A stretch of DNA of 64,000 bases from Sphingomonas hominis (GTDB lineage Bacteria > Pseudomonadota > Alphaproteobacteria > Sphingomonadales > Sphingomonadaceae), in NCBI RefSeq assembly GCF_013328205.1, contig NZ_JABULH010000001.1:635610-699609 (forward strand). Direction: 5' to 3'. Made by a program: the position numbers and the translations under genes. The notes below the pieces were generated by a model. The model searched no databases. It was not told where the DNA came from and saw nothing but the letters and a program-made list of their open reading frames with translations. Shown here one piece after another: positions 41,859-50,698 of the stretch (positions within the stretch are counted from its first letter, which is position 1; each line of letters begins with the position of its first letter).

Positions 41859-43274
41859 GTGTTCAAGGGCCTGAACCCCATCGTCTATGCCGGTCGTGAA
41901 GTCTGGCCGTTGGTGGAGGGCGGAAAAGGCGTCGCTGCGACCAACCACGCCTCTGCCGGCGCGTGGGCCGCGGCGGGGGGCATCGGCACCGTCTCGGCGG
42001 TCAATGCCGACAGCTACGATCCCGAGGGCAAGATCATCCCGCAGGTGTATCGCGCGCTGACCCGGCGCGAGCGGCACGAGGAACTGATCGCTTATGCGAT
42101 CGAGGGCGCGGTGCAGCAGGTCCAACGCGCGTGGGAGATCGCGGGCGGCGCCGGTAACAATCGGGGCGCGATCAACATCAACGTGCTGTGGGAAATGGGC
42201 GGCGCGCAGCGCGTGCTCCAGGGCGTGCTCGAGCGGACCAAGGGCATGGTGGCGGGCGTCACCTGCGGCGCGGGCATGCCGTACAAATTGTCCGAGATCG
42301 CGGCATCGTACAACGTCAACTATCTGCCGATCGTGAGTTCGGGTCGTGCGTTCCGTGCCTTGTGGAAGCGCGCCTATTCCAAGGTATCGGAACTGCTCGG
42401 CGCCGTGGTGTACGAGGATCCGTGGCTGGCGGGCGGGCATAACGGCCTGTCGAACGCCGAGGACCCGCTGCGCCCCGAGGACCCGTATCCGCGCGTCAAG
42501 GCACTGCGCGACACGATGCGCGAGGGCGGCATCCCTGACACGACCCCGATCGTGATGGCGGGCGGTGTCTGGTATTTGCGCGACTGGAACGAGTGGATCG
42601 ACAATCCCGAGCTCGGCCAGATCGCCTTTCAATACGGCACGCGCCCGCTGCTGACGCGCGAGAGCCCGATCCCCGACGATTGGAAGCAGCGGCTGATGAC
42701 CGTGGAGGAGGGCGATGTGCTGCTCCACCGCTTCTCGCCGACCGGCTTCTATTCGTCCGCGGTGCGCAACCCGTTCCTGCGGAGCCTGGAAGCGCGCTCC
42801 GAGCGGCAGATCGCCTTCTCGACGCAGGAAGCGGGCGACCACGTCTTTCAGCTCGATGTCGGCGTCAAGGGCAAGAATTTCTGGGTGACGCGCAATGACT
42901 TGCTGCGTGCGCGGCAATGGTTCGGTGAGGGGTTCACCGATGCGCTCAAGACGCCGGACAATACGCTGGTGTTCGTGTCGCCGCCCGAGAAGGCGGAGAT
43001 CCGCAAGGACCAAGCCGATTGCATGGGCTGCCTGTCGCAATGCCTGTTCTCGAGCTGGGCCGATACCGAGACGAACTCGACCGGGCGGCTCGCCGATCCG
43101 CGCAGCTTCTGCATACAGAAGACGCTGCAGGAAATCGCGCACGGTGGCGACGTCGATCAGAATCTGATGTTTGCGGGACACGCCGCGTACAATTTCAAGC
43201 GCGACCCGTTCTACTCGAACGGTTACGTGCCGAGCGTCAAGGAACTGGTCGACCGTATCCTAACGGGCGACTGA
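41859..43274 (+). CDS. NAD(P)H-dependent flavin oxidoreductase (nitronate monooxygenase family)
   Basis: This 471-residue protein starts at GTG 41859. It has the TIM-barrel FMN core with ATNHASAGAWAAAGGIGTVS, GVTCGAGMPYKLSE and IVMAGGVWYLRDW. The C-terminal extension carries DCMGCLSQCLFSSW, which could bind a metal or cluster. It is longer than classical Npd (about 330-360). True substrate unknown. Confidence 0.82.
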   Translation: MFKGLNPIVYAGREVWPLVEGGKGVAATNHASAGAWAAAGGIGTVSAVNADSYDPEGKIIPQVYRALTRRERHEELIAYAIEGAVQQVQRAWEIAGGAGNNRGAININVLWEMGGAQRVLQGVLERTKGMVAGVTCGAGMPYKLSEIAASYNVNYLPIVSSGRAFRALWKRAYSKVSELLGAVVYEDPWLAGGHNGLSNAEDPLRPEDPYPRVKALRDTMREGGIPDTTPIVMAGGVWYLRDWNEWIDNPELGQIAFQYGTRPLLTRESPIPDDWKQRLMTVEEGDVLLHRFSPTGFYSSAVRNPFLRSLEARSERQIAFSTQEAGDHVFQLDVGVKGKNFWVTRNDLLRARQWFGEGFTDALKTPDNTLVFVSPPEKAEIRKDQADCMGCLSQCLFSSWADTETNSTGRLADPRSFCIQKTLQEIAHGGDVDQNLMFAGHAAYNFKRDPFYSNGYVPSVKELVDRILTGD

Positions 43275-43286
43275 CGTACGTCGGGA

Positions 43287-43304
43287 CCGCGCCCGAGAGC
43301 GCGG
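43287..43304. terminator. Convergent-gene hairpin
   Basis: A 6-bp GC stem CCGCGC/GCGCGG with loop CCGAGA lies between two convergent genes. It has no U-tract, so it is only a candidate terminator. Confidence 0.35.
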
Positions 43305-43315
43305 CCCCGCCCGGA

Positions 43316-43504
43316 TCAGTCGACGACGGTGCCGACCACCGCACCACCGGCGCCACCGACCGCCGCGCCTTTCTCGACATTGCCGCCCGTTGCGGCGGCG
43401 ACGCCGGCGCCACCCGCTCCGCCGATTGCGGCGCCCTTGAGCGTCGAGCAGGCCGAGGTGGAAAGGGCAGCGAGGCCGAGGACGGCGGTGAGGGCGATGC
43501 GCAT
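43316..43504 (-). CDS. Small glycine-zipper lipoprotein
   Basis: The 62-residue product has a lipoprotein signal (LAALSTSAC, Cys19) followed by Gly/Ala repeats AAIGGAGGAG and AAVGGAGGAVVG separated by GNVEKG. It fits the small glycine-zipper envelope proteins of sphingomonads, often stress-induced. Start at ATG 43504; the longer upstream frame is not protein-like. Confidence 0.75.
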   Translation of the reverse strand: MRIALTAVLGLAALSTSACSTLKGAAIGGAGGAGVAAATGGNVEKGAAVGGAGGAVVGTVVD

Positions 43505-43537
43505 GGAATGGCTCCGGTTCGTTGGGGGAGCCGGGTG

Positions 43538-43562
43538 AATGACGCGTGCCGCGCGATGTTCC
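43538..43562 (-). promoter_or_regulatory. Candidate EcfG-type promoter
   Basis: On the minus strand GGAAC (43562-43558) is followed after 16 nt by CATT (43541-43538). One mismatch to CGTT. It lies 34 bp before the lipoprotein start. Confidence 0.3.
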
Positions 43563-43786
43563 CGCGGGCAATGCTTCGTCACGGCCGCGACAATCATCTC
43601 CGCCGCGTCACACTGTCCACATAGCAGGGTCGCGCGTGGCGGTGAGCACGATGATTCCTCAAGCTGAGCTCCTCGATGGTTTACCGCGCAAGCCTTGATC
43701 ATCACGCCGCTCGTGCGTAGCGGGAGGTTGTCCACGTGACCAACGCGTTGCTGTTCAGCCGCAGACGCTGCGCCGGAGATTGATCG

Positions 43787-44785
43787 TCAGGCCCAGCCTT
43801 CGAGTACCTGATCGGGCGGGCGGTGGCCGTCGGCCCACATGCGAATGTTGGCGATCACCTTGTCGCCGCTCGCTACCCGTCCCTCATAGGTAGCCGAGCC
43901 CATATGCGGGGTCATAACGACGTTGGGCAGCGCGAGCAGCCGCGGGTCGATGCGCGGTTCGTGCTGCCACACGTCGAGCCCCGCGCCCGCGAGCCGCTTG
44001 TTCTCCAGCGCATCGACCAGCGCATCCTCGTCGAGGATGCCGCCGCGGCTGGCGTTGATGACGAACACGTGTGGGCGCAGCAGCGCAATTCGGCGGGCGT
44101 CGATCAGGTCGCGGCTATCGGCGTTGAGCGGCGTGTGAAGCGTCAGGATGTCGATCGTGCCCAGCATCTCGTCGAGGTTCGGGTGCCACTCCGCGCCGAG
44201 CTCGCCCTCCAGCACCTTCGGCAGCCGATGGCGATTGTGGTAGTGGATCGACAACCCGAACGCCCGCGCGCGCCGCGCCACCGCTTGCCCGATCCGCCCC
44301 ATGCCGACGATGCCGAGCGCCTTGCCCCCGATGCGGTAGCCGAGCATCCCGCCAGGGCTCCACCCGTTCCACTCGCCCGATCGCACGAGCTTTTCCCCCT
44401 CGGCGAGCCGCCGCGGGACCGAGACGATCAGCGCCATTGTCATGTCGGCAGTGTCTTCGGTCAGGACGCCGGGCGTGTTGGTGACGATGATCCGCCGCGC
44501 GCGTGCCGCCTTCAGATCGATATGGTTCACGCCGGCGCCGAAATTGGCGATCAGCCGCAACCGCTCGCCCGCGCTGGCGAGCAGGTCGGCGTCGATCGTG
44601 TCGGTGACCGCGGGAACCAGCACGTCGCAGTCGGCCATGGCGTCAGCGAGTTGTGCGCGCGTCATCGGCTCGTCGCCGCGGTTGTTGGTGGTGTCGAACA
44701 GCGCCTCCAGCCGTGTCATCACGGTGTCGGGCAGTTCGCGGGTGACGACCACCTTTGGTTGAGCAACACGGCGCGTGTCGGGCAT
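43787..44785 (-). CDS. D-2-hydroxyacid dehydrogenase (glyoxylate/hydroxypyruvate reductase type)
   Basis: The 332-residue enzyme has the Rossmann motif GIVGMGRIGQAVARR, catalytic Arg in INASRGGILDE, Glu in WQHEPRID and His in TPHMGSATYEG. ANFGAGVNHIDL is typical of GhrB-like reductases. ATG 44785 was chosen; the 60 residues ahead of it are non-coding in appearance. Substrate range is not predictable. Confidence 0.9.
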   Translation of the reverse strand: MPDTRRVAQPKVVVTRELPDTVMTRLEALFDTTNNRGDEPMTRAQLADAMADCDVLVPAVTDTIDADLLASAGERLRLIANFGAGVNHIDLKAARARRIIVTNTPGVLTEDTADMTMALIVSVPRRLAEGEKLVRSGEWNGWSPGGMLGYRIGGKALGIVGMGRIGQAVARRARAFGLSIHYHNRHRLPKVLEGELGAEWHPNLDEMLGTIDILTLHTPLNADSRDLIDARRIALLRPHVFVINASRGGILDEDALVDALENKRLAGAGLDVWQHEPRIDPRLLALPNVVMTPHMGSATYEGRVASGDKVIANIRMWADGHRPPDQVLEGWA

Positions 44786-44945
44786 GACGGTGGCTTGGCG
44801 CAGCGATGGCGTATCGTCAACGGCTACCAAGCGGCCGACGCTTTCGGACGGGACAATGGTTGAAGGCAGCGGCGCCACCGGGCAAGGTGGAGCCACGTCG
44901 AGCCGGTCCGACAGGGCGTGCCGGTCGAGGGTGGAGTGAGTGCGG

Positions 44946-45431
44946 ATGCGTTTGAGGTTCGGCATCGTCGGGGCGTTCGCCGCGCTGGAGCTCGTGACGG
45001 CCGCGCACGCCGCCGAGCCGAAGCAGAAGCCGCCTTATTACGCCTCGATCGCGCCGGCCAAGGCGCGGATGCGCAGCGGACCAGGGCGGACGTATCCCGC
45101 GACCTGGCTGTACGTCCGCGCCGACCTGCCGGTGCGCGTGGTCGACACGTTCAAGGAATGGCGCAAGATCGAGGACCCGAGCGGCACGCAAGGCTGGTTC
45201 CTCGGCACGCTGGTGAGCAGCACCCGCACCGCAATCGTGCAAGGCGACGTGCCGGCCGCGATGCATGAACGGCGCGGCGGAGGAAAGCTGCTGTGGCGCG
45301 CGGCGCCGGGCGTGGTCGGGCGGTTGAGCCAATGCCAGTCGGGCTGGTGCCGTTTCGATGTCAAAGGACAGGCCGGATGGATCGAGACCAACCGTCTGTG
45401 GGGCGTGGAGCCGACCGAGGTGCTGCCGTGA
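44946..45431 (+). CDS. Periplasmic SH3-domain protein
   Basis: The 161-residue protein has a signal peptide (LRFGIVGAFAALELVTAAHA) and two SH3-like units: ARMRSGPGRTYPATWLYVRA and LWRAAPGVVGRLSQCQSGWC then VKGQAGWIE. Bacterial SH3 domains of this kind (DUF1058-like) bind cell-wall or protein ligands. ATG 44946 is preferred over GTG 44940. Its stop overlaps nadC as GTGA. Confidence 0.85.
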   Translation: MRLRFGIVGAFAALELVTAAHAAEPKQKPPYYASIAPAKARMRSGPGRTYPATWLYVRADLPVRVVDTFKEWRKIEDPSGTQGWFLGTLVSSTRTAIVQGDVPAAMHERRGGGKLLWRAAPGVVGRLSQCQSGWCRFDVKGQAGWIETNRLWGVEPTEVLP

Positions 45432-46273
45432 CGTTCGTGCTCGACGGCTTTGATCTCGATGCATTCGTATCGGCGACGCTGGCGGAGGATCTGGGGGAGG
45501 GCGGGGACGTCACCTCCGCCGCGGTGATCCCGGCCGAAGCTCGATTTGCCGCCGTGATGGACAGCCGTGATGCGATCACGGTGGCGGGGCTGGAGATTGC
45601 GGCGGCGTTCTTCCGTCGGCTCGATCCCGATGCCGAGGTCGAGTCGCTCGTTGCCGACGGTGACCGGGTGGGTAAGGGGGCCAAGCTGATGCGCGTCGAG
45701 GGGAATGCGCGCGCGCTGCTGACGGCGGAGCGGTCGGCGCTCAACACGGTGCAGCATCTGTCGGGGATTGCGACGCTGACACGCGCCTATGTCGACGCGA
45801 TCACGGGCACCGGCGCGACGTTGCTCGACACGCGCAAGACGATCCCGGGACTGCGGCGGCTGGAAAAATACGCGACCCGGATGGGTGGGGCGACCAACCA
45901 TCGCATGGGGCTGTGGGACGCGGCGATGATCAAGGACAATCACGTCGCAGTGGCGGGCGGCGTTGCGGAGGCCGCGGCGCGCGCCAAGGCGGCGGGGGTC
46001 GCGCGGATCATCGTCGAGGTCGACCGGGTCGACCAGATCGAGCCTGCGCTCGCCGCGGGTGCGACGCACCTGCTGCTCGACAACATGGCGCCCGCCACCT
46101 TGCGCGGCGCGGTGACGCTGGTCGGCGGACGCGTGCCGACCGAGGCGTCGGGCGGGGTCACGCTGGAGACGATCCGCGCGATCGCCGAGAGCGGGGTCGA
46201 CTTCGTCAGCGTCGGACGTATCACGCAGTCGGCACCGGCCGCCGATATCGGCCTCGACTTCGTGTTGGTGTGA
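45428..46273 (+). CDS. nadC: Quinolinate phosphoribosyltransferase (carboxylating)
   Basis: The 281-residue enzyme makes nicotinate mononucleotide for NAD synthesis. Typical motifs: LAEDLGEGGDVTSAAVIP, AERSALNTVQHLSGIAT, LLDTRKTIPGLRRLEKYA, and IKDNHVAVAGG. It starts at GTG 45428 in a GTGA overlap. No nadA/nadB nearby. Confidence 0.95.
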   Translation: MTFVLDGFDLDAFVSATLAEDLGEGGDVTSAAVIPAEARFAAVMDSRDAITVAGLEIAAAFFRRLDPDAEVESLVADGDRVGKGAKLMRVEGNARALLTAERSALNTVQHLSGIATLTRAYVDAITGTGATLLDTRKTIPGLRRLEKYATRMGGATNHRMGLWDAAMIKDNHVAVAGGVAEAAARAKAAGVARIIVEVDRVDQIEPALAAGATHLLLDNMAPATLRGAVTLVGGRVPTEASGGVTLETIRAIAESGVDFVSVGRITQSAPAADIGLDFVLV

Positions 46274-46285
46274 GGCGGGCGGAAC

Positions 46286-46729
46286 ATGGAAAGGGAGCGG
46301 ATGCAGCGACCAGCGTCGATCGTACGGTTCGAGCAATTCTACCTCGCGAGCCTGGCAGCCTCGCTGATCTCTTGGTTCGTCGAGTGGCCGTTGATGGAGG
46401 CGAGGCTCGCCGCCAATCCGCAGACGGCGGCGTTCGGCTGGATGTTGAGCGTGATGCTTGTGCTGAATGTCGCAGTGTCGCTGCTGCTGTGGTTCTTCAC
46501 CGCGAGACGCGCGAGCGTGGTGGCGAAGTGGATCGTGGTGGTGTTCGCCGGCCTGTCGGTGCTGCGTCTGCTGCTCAATTTGCCCGCCGCGTTGCAGGGT
46601 GCGCTGAGTGCGACCTCGCTCATCCTGGCGCTGGTCACGACGGGGTTGAGCGTCGCGGCGGCGGCGCTGCTGTTCCGGACCGATGCGCGCGCATGGTTCG
46701 GCGAGGACGTAGTGGGAGAGGTCGAATGA
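46286..46729 (+). CDS. Four-helix hypothetical membrane protein
   Basis: The 147-residue protein has four predicted membrane helices (YLASLAASLISWF, WMLSVMLVLNVAVSLLLWFF, WIVVVFAGLSVLRLLL and LILALVTTGLSVAAAALLF). A typical small alphaproteobacterial inner-membrane protein with no assigned function. It overlaps RNase T2 as ATGA. Confidence 0.75.
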   Translation: MERERMQRPASIVRFEQFYLASLAASLISWFVEWPLMEARLAANPQTAAFGWMLSVMLVLNVAVSLLLWFFTARRASVVAKWIVVVFAGLSVLRLLLNLPAALQGALSATSLILALVTTGLSVAAAALLFRTDARAWFGEDVVGEVE

Positions 46730-47451
46730 GCCATTCGTGGTTGGTGGCGATGGCGGGTGTCGCCGCGCTGGTGCCCGCGGTGGCGAGTGCGCAGGCCAAT
46801 GCGTGCCGCATACCCTCCACGATCGAGCGGCCGCGTGCCGACCTGCCGTCGGCGAGCCAGCCGGTGCGCCGACTGCCGATCGGCAGCTACACGCTGGCGA
46901 TCAGCTGGAGCCCGGAATATTGCCGGTCGCGCAGCAGCGATCGCGGCGGGCGCAGCGATCTGCAATGCGGCGGCGGGAACGACTTCGGATTCGTGCTGCA
47001 CGGGCTGTGGCCCGACGGTACGGGCAAGCAATGGCCGCAATATTGCCAGGCGACGCCGATCCTGCCGACCGCGCTGATCCGCCAGCATCTGTGCGCGACG
47101 CCGTCGCCGCAGTTGATGCAGCATGAATGGGCGAAGCACGGGACGTGCATGCCGGGCACGTCGCCGCAAGCATATTTCGCGCGCTCGACCGCGATGTTCG
47201 AGCGGTTGCGTTTTCCCGACATGGATGCGCTGTCGCGGCGACCGCTGACGGTCGGTTCGTTCGCGCGACAGTTCGCTTCCGTGAACCGGTTGCCGGCGGG
47301 GTCGGTGCGCGTGACGACCAAGAAGGCGGGTTGGCTCGATGAGCTGTGGCTCTGCACCGACACGCGCTTCCGTTACGTGGCGTGTGACGCTGAGCAGGGT
47401 GGCGGCGCACCGGCGGGGCAGCGGCTGCGGATCTGGCGCGGGTATCGCTGA
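46726..47451 (+). CDS. Secreted ribonuclease T2
   Basis: The 241-residue protein has a signal peptide (cleavage after ASA, about residue 22). Both active-site blocks are present: FVLHGLWPDG (CAS I) and HEWAKHGTC (CAS II). Four or more cysteines can form disulfides. It should cut RNA non-specifically outside the cytoplasm. Confidence 0.94.
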   Translation: MSHSWLVAMAGVAALVPAVASAQANACRIPSTIERPRADLPSASQPVRRLPIGSYTLAISWSPEYCRSRSSDRGGRSDLQCGGGNDFGFVLHGLWPDGTGKQWPQYCQATPILPTALIRQHLCATPSPQLMQHEWAKHGTCMPGTSPQAYFARSTAMFERLRFPDMDALSRRPLTVGSFARQFASVNRLPAGSVRVTTKKAGWLDELWLCTDTRFRYVACDAEQGGGAPAGQRLRIWRGYR

Positions 47452-47851
47452 GCCGCGGAAGGTCACGCGAAGGTCACACCAACGCGGGTTGTTGCGGTTG
47501 GCTTCGGTGGGAGCAGAACGCCGCCGAGGTGGCGGCCTGAGGCGCAGGCACGCGGGCCGCTCAAGCTGAGGTGAGAAAGAGCGCGGACGGTATGGCTGCG
47601 TTCGCGGCTGTAGAACAGCAGAGCGCGCCGGCGGATGCGATAGGTCATTCGTCGCCGAACGGAAAGCTGTGGTCGGACGTATGGCGGCGGGATGGGTCGA
47701 GGCTGTCGCCGTGTGCGCCGATGTGCGGGATTGCGCCGAGCGGTGCGCAATCGGGTGTCGGTCTGGACGGGGCGTGACGTGGCGGGATGGACCCTGAAAC
47801 GAGTTCAGGGTGACGTAAGAAGGGGGCAGCCTTCCTTGGCTGCGATGCTCG
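47452..47851. other. 400-bp intergenic region with no gene
   Basis: The region lies between convergent RNase T2 and VWA genes. Short open frames here lack coding character. It contains a palindromic element at 47792-47810 and a direct repeat GAAGGTCAC near 47459-47476. Nothing else is recognised. Confidence 0.5.
47792..47810. repeat. Palindromic CCCTGAA-N5-TTCAGGG element
   Basis: CCCTGAAACGAGTTCAGGG has perfect 7-bp arms and sits in TGGACCCTGAAACGAG then TTCAGGGTGACG. Similar palindromes followed by GTGACG are familiar as dispersed extragenic repeats in sphingomonad genomes. It may also end the convergent transcripts. Confidence 0.6.
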
Positions 47852-49030
47852 TCACCGCTTGCGCGTCAGTTCGCGCATCGCTTCGTCCAGCCCGTCGAGG
47901 GTCAGCGGGTACATCCGGTCGGCGATCAGCTCGCGGATGATCTTGGTCGACTGCGAATAGCCCCATTGCGCCTTAGGCGTGGGGTTGAGCCACACCGCCG
48001 CGGGGTAGGTGGTGGTGAGGCGTTGCATCCACACGGCACCTGCTTCCTCATTGAAATGCTCGACTGAGCCGCCGGGATGCGTGATCTCGTACGGGCTCAT
48101 CGCGGCGTCACCGACGAAGATCAGTTTGTAGTCGTGCGGAAATTTGTGGAGCACGTCCCACATCGGCGTGCGCTCGGCGAAGCGGCGCTTGTTGTCTTTC
48201 CACACGCCCTCGTACGGGCAATTGTGAAAGTAGAAGAATTCGAGGTTCTTGAATTCGGTCGTCGCGGCGGAGAACAGTTCCTCGCACAGCTTGATGAACG
48301 GGTCCATCGAGCCCCCGACGTCGAGGAACAGCAGCAGCTTGACCGCATTGCGGCGCTCGGCGCGCATGTGGACGTCGAGCCAGCCCTGCCGCGCGGTGCC
48401 GGCGATCGTGGCATCGATGTCGAGCTCGTCGAGCGCGCCCTCGCGCGCGAACTTGCGTAGTCGCCGCAGCGCGATCTTGATGTTGCGGGTGCCGAGCTCG
48501 CGCGTGCTGTCGAGGTTCTTGAACTCGCGCTGGTCCCAGACCTTTAGCGCGCGCTTGTGCTTGCTCTCGCCGCCGATGCGAACGCCTTCGGGGTTGTAGC
48601 CCGAATTACCGTAAGGGCTGGTGCCGCCGGTGCCGATCCACTTGTTGCCGCCCTGGTGGCGCTTTTCCTGTTCTTCCAGCCGCTTCTTGAGCGTTTCCAT
48701 GATCTCGTCCCAGGAGCCGAGCGACTTGATCGCTTCCATCTCCTCGGGGCTGAGATACTTCTCCGCTACCGCCTTGAGCCAATCGGCGGGGACCTCCGCC
48801 TCGTTCGTCGCGAAGCTGGTTTCCAGCCCCTTGAACACCTTGGCGAAGACCTGGTCGAACTTGTCGAGCAGTCCCTCGTCCTTCACGTAGACCGCGCGCG
48901 AGAGGTAGTAGAATTCCTCCGGATTGCGCTCGATCACCTCGGCGTTGAGCGCTTCGAGCAGGATCAGATGCTCCTTCATGCTGGCCGGGATGCCGGCAGC
49001 GCGGAGCTCGTCGAGGAAGTGGAGAAACAT
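47852..49030 (-). CDS. VWA-domain protein (CoxE-like), partner of MoxR ATPase
   Basis: The 392-residue protein has helical N-terminal half (MFLHFLDELRAAGIPASMKE) and a VWA-type C-terminal half in which the MIDAS motif reads LFLDVGGSMDPF (DxSxS with Gly in place of one Ser). It belongs to the CoxE-like family that works with MoxR AAA ATPases as a chaperone. The MoxR gene lies 1.7 kb upstream. ATG 49030 is chosen. Confidence 0.9.
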   Translation of the reverse strand: MFLHFLDELRAAGIPASMKEHLILLEALNAEVIERNPEEFYYLSRAVYVKDEGLLDKFDQVFAKVFKGLETSFATNEAEVPADWLKAVAEKYLSPEEMEAIKSLGSWDEIMETLKKRLEEQEKRHQGGNKWIGTGGTSPYGNSGYNPEGVRIGGESKHKRALKVWDQREFKNLDSTRELGTRNIKIALRRLRKFAREGALDELDIDATIAGTARQGWLDVHMRAERRNAVKLLLFLDVGGSMDPFIKLCEELFSAATTEFKNLEFFYFHNCPYEGVWKDNKRRFAERTPMWDVLHKFPHDYKLIFVGDAAMSPYEITHPGGSVEHFNEEAGAVWMQRLTTTYPAAVWLNPTPKAQWGYSQSTKIIRELIADRMYPLTLDGLDEAMRELTRKR

Positions 49031-49092
49031 GCGTACGATGATGCCGCGCGCGGACATTGGTGTCGAGCGCGGTTTACGCGCGCCCGTTCAGG

Positions 49093-49656
49093 TCAGTGCC
49101 CACCCGCGCCCGGCACATAGGCGTCGATCAGCGCGCCGACGAAATCGGGATTACGCCCGGTCAGCTCGCGCGCGGTGTCACCGGTGCCGTAGATGAAGCC
49201 CTTAACCGGATAGATGCTGCCGCCGAGGCCGTCCGAATCCTTGTACCAGACCTTGACCCGGCTCCAGTCATTGTCGTCGGACACGTCGTAGAGCGTCACG
49301 TCCTGCTCGGCGTGGCCGCGCTCGCCGTTCTGACGCGACCAATTGGCGTGGGTGAGCATCAGCACGCGGTCCTCGACCACGCGGCTGACCACCGCGACAT
49401 GGCCCAGACGGAGCTGGTTTGTCTTGGAGAAGACGATCACCGCGCCGACCTTGGGCGTGTGGCCACGCTTGTAACGACCGTCTGCCTGATCCCACCACGT
49501 CCAGGCGTCACCGTAGATCTGGATGCCCGAGGCGGCGCGCGCGAACGGCACGCACTGGCCGACATAATCGAGCAGGGTGGCAGAGGCCGGCGCCGATGCG
49601 ACCAGGGCAGCGAGCGCGGTAGCCAGAGCGATGCACGTGGGGGGAACGCGAACCAT
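49093..49656 (-). CDS. CHAP-domain amidase/peptidase
   Basis: The 187-residue secreted protein has a signal peptide (cleavage after ASA, about residue 26). Catalytic Cys is in YVGQCVPFARA, His in RLGHVAVVSRV and a polar residue in THANWSR. It should cleave peptidoglycan peptides. It lies between the VWA and AraC genes, all leftward. Confidence 0.88.
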   Translation of the reverse strand: MVRVPPTCIALATALAALVASAPASATLLDYVGQCVPFARAASGIQIYGDAWTWWDQADGRYKRGHTPKVGAVIVFSKTNQLRLGHVAVVSRVVEDRVLMLTHANWSRQNGERGHAEQDVTLYDVSDDNDWSRVKVWYKDSDGLGGSIYPVKGFIYGTGDTARELTGRNPDFVGALIDAYVPGAGGH

Positions 49657-49715
49657 GACCCTTTGGTATCGCGCTTATTGTAAGGACGCGTTTGACGGGC
49701 ATGGTTAGCGCGGCG

Positions 49716-50630
49716 TTACCCGTGTTCTGCCATCCTGGCCGCCGCCCGCGCGACGTCGCGACGCGCGCGCATGATCGCGCGCACATAAGGGTTGTTGCGT
49801 TGCAGAAAGCGCCGGGGCGTGGTGTCGAGAAACCGCCTGGCATCGCGCAGAAAGTGCGACTTGTCGAAATAGGTCGGCGCGATGTTGCTGTAATCGGCGC
49901 CATCGGCGAGCATCATGCGCAGCAGCGATCGCATGAACCGCGCGCGAACCAGCAGCAACTTGGGCGGGTAACCGAAGAAGCGGATCGACAGTCGCCTGAG
50001 CGCTGCGGGCGTCAGGCCGAGATGCTCGCTGGCCGAGGCGATGTCTTCGGTCTGCTCGTCGGCGATCAGGGCTTCGAGACCGCGGATCACGTCCTCGTGC
50101 GGCGTCGGGGGCAGGAGGTGCGCGCGCAGGAACGAGTCGAGGATCGCGGCAAAGTCGGTGGTCAGGTCCGCGGCGCGCAACTGTTCAACCAAGGCGTCGA
50201 CCGCGGGGGCGGGCAACAATGTCGAGAGCGACACGACCTGATCGCGAACCGCCGCGGCCGAGATGGTGAACAGCCGCGACCAGCCGAGCGGCGTGATGCC
50301 GATGCCGACCGTGACGCCACCGTGCGTGGTCGTCTGCATCGCACGCGTCGTGGTGCCGTAGAGCGCGGCGGCAGGCAGCGGATCGTAGCAGCGCGGGCCT
50401 AGCCGCACCGAGATTGGACCGCGCGTCAGCGCGATCCGGATCATCGGCCAGGATGGCAGCGGATAACTGACGGCGCCGGCATGAACCTGCGCATCCGAAT
50501 CGAGCACGTGATAATTGGTGAAGAAGCCGCGCAGATCGGGCGCGGGCAGTTCGATGCGTAGCGCGGTCGCGGAAGGCAGACCCCAATCGCGCGCATCGAC
50601 CCCCGCGACGCTCGTTCCGCTCTCGATCAT
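49716..50630 (-). CDS. AraC-family transcriptional regulator
   Basis: The 304-residue protein has an N-terminal sensing region and a C-terminal AraC double helix-turn-helix (ASEHLGLTPAALRRLSIRFF, then YFDKSHFLRDARRFLDTTPR). No effector is evident. It lies inside the MoxR-VWA neighbourhood and may be an insertion there. Confidence 0.85.
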   Translation of the reverse strand: MIESGTSVAGVDARDWGLPSATALRIELPAPDLRGFFTNYHVLDSDAQVHAGAVSYPLPSWPMIRIALTRGPISVRLGPRCYDPLPAAALYGTTTRAMQTTTHGGVTVGIGITPLGWSRLFTISAAAVRDQVVSLSTLLPAPAVDALVEQLRAADLTTDFAAILDSFLRAHLLPPTPHEDVIRGLEALIADEQTEDIASASEHLGLTPAALRRLSIRFFGYPPKLLLVRARFMRSLLRMMLADGADYSNIAPTYFDKSHFLRDARRFLDTTPRRFLQRNNPYVRAIMRARRDVARAAARMAEHG

Positions 50631-50698
50631 CCAATCCCCGCCGCGCCCAGTGAAGGAGCGCGGCTAGCAGGCGATCGAGATCAGGGAAAGCGGCCGTT

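Noticed and set aside
41835-43181. Long minus-strand open frame (448 codons) opposite the flavin oxidoreductase
   Set aside because: GC-rich shadow of the real gene: no recognisable domain and Arg/His/Ala-rich composition.
47463-47777. Short open frames in the 47.5-47.8 kb gap
   Set aside because: Arg-rich, no ribosome binding site, no domain; typical random frames of GC-rich DNA.
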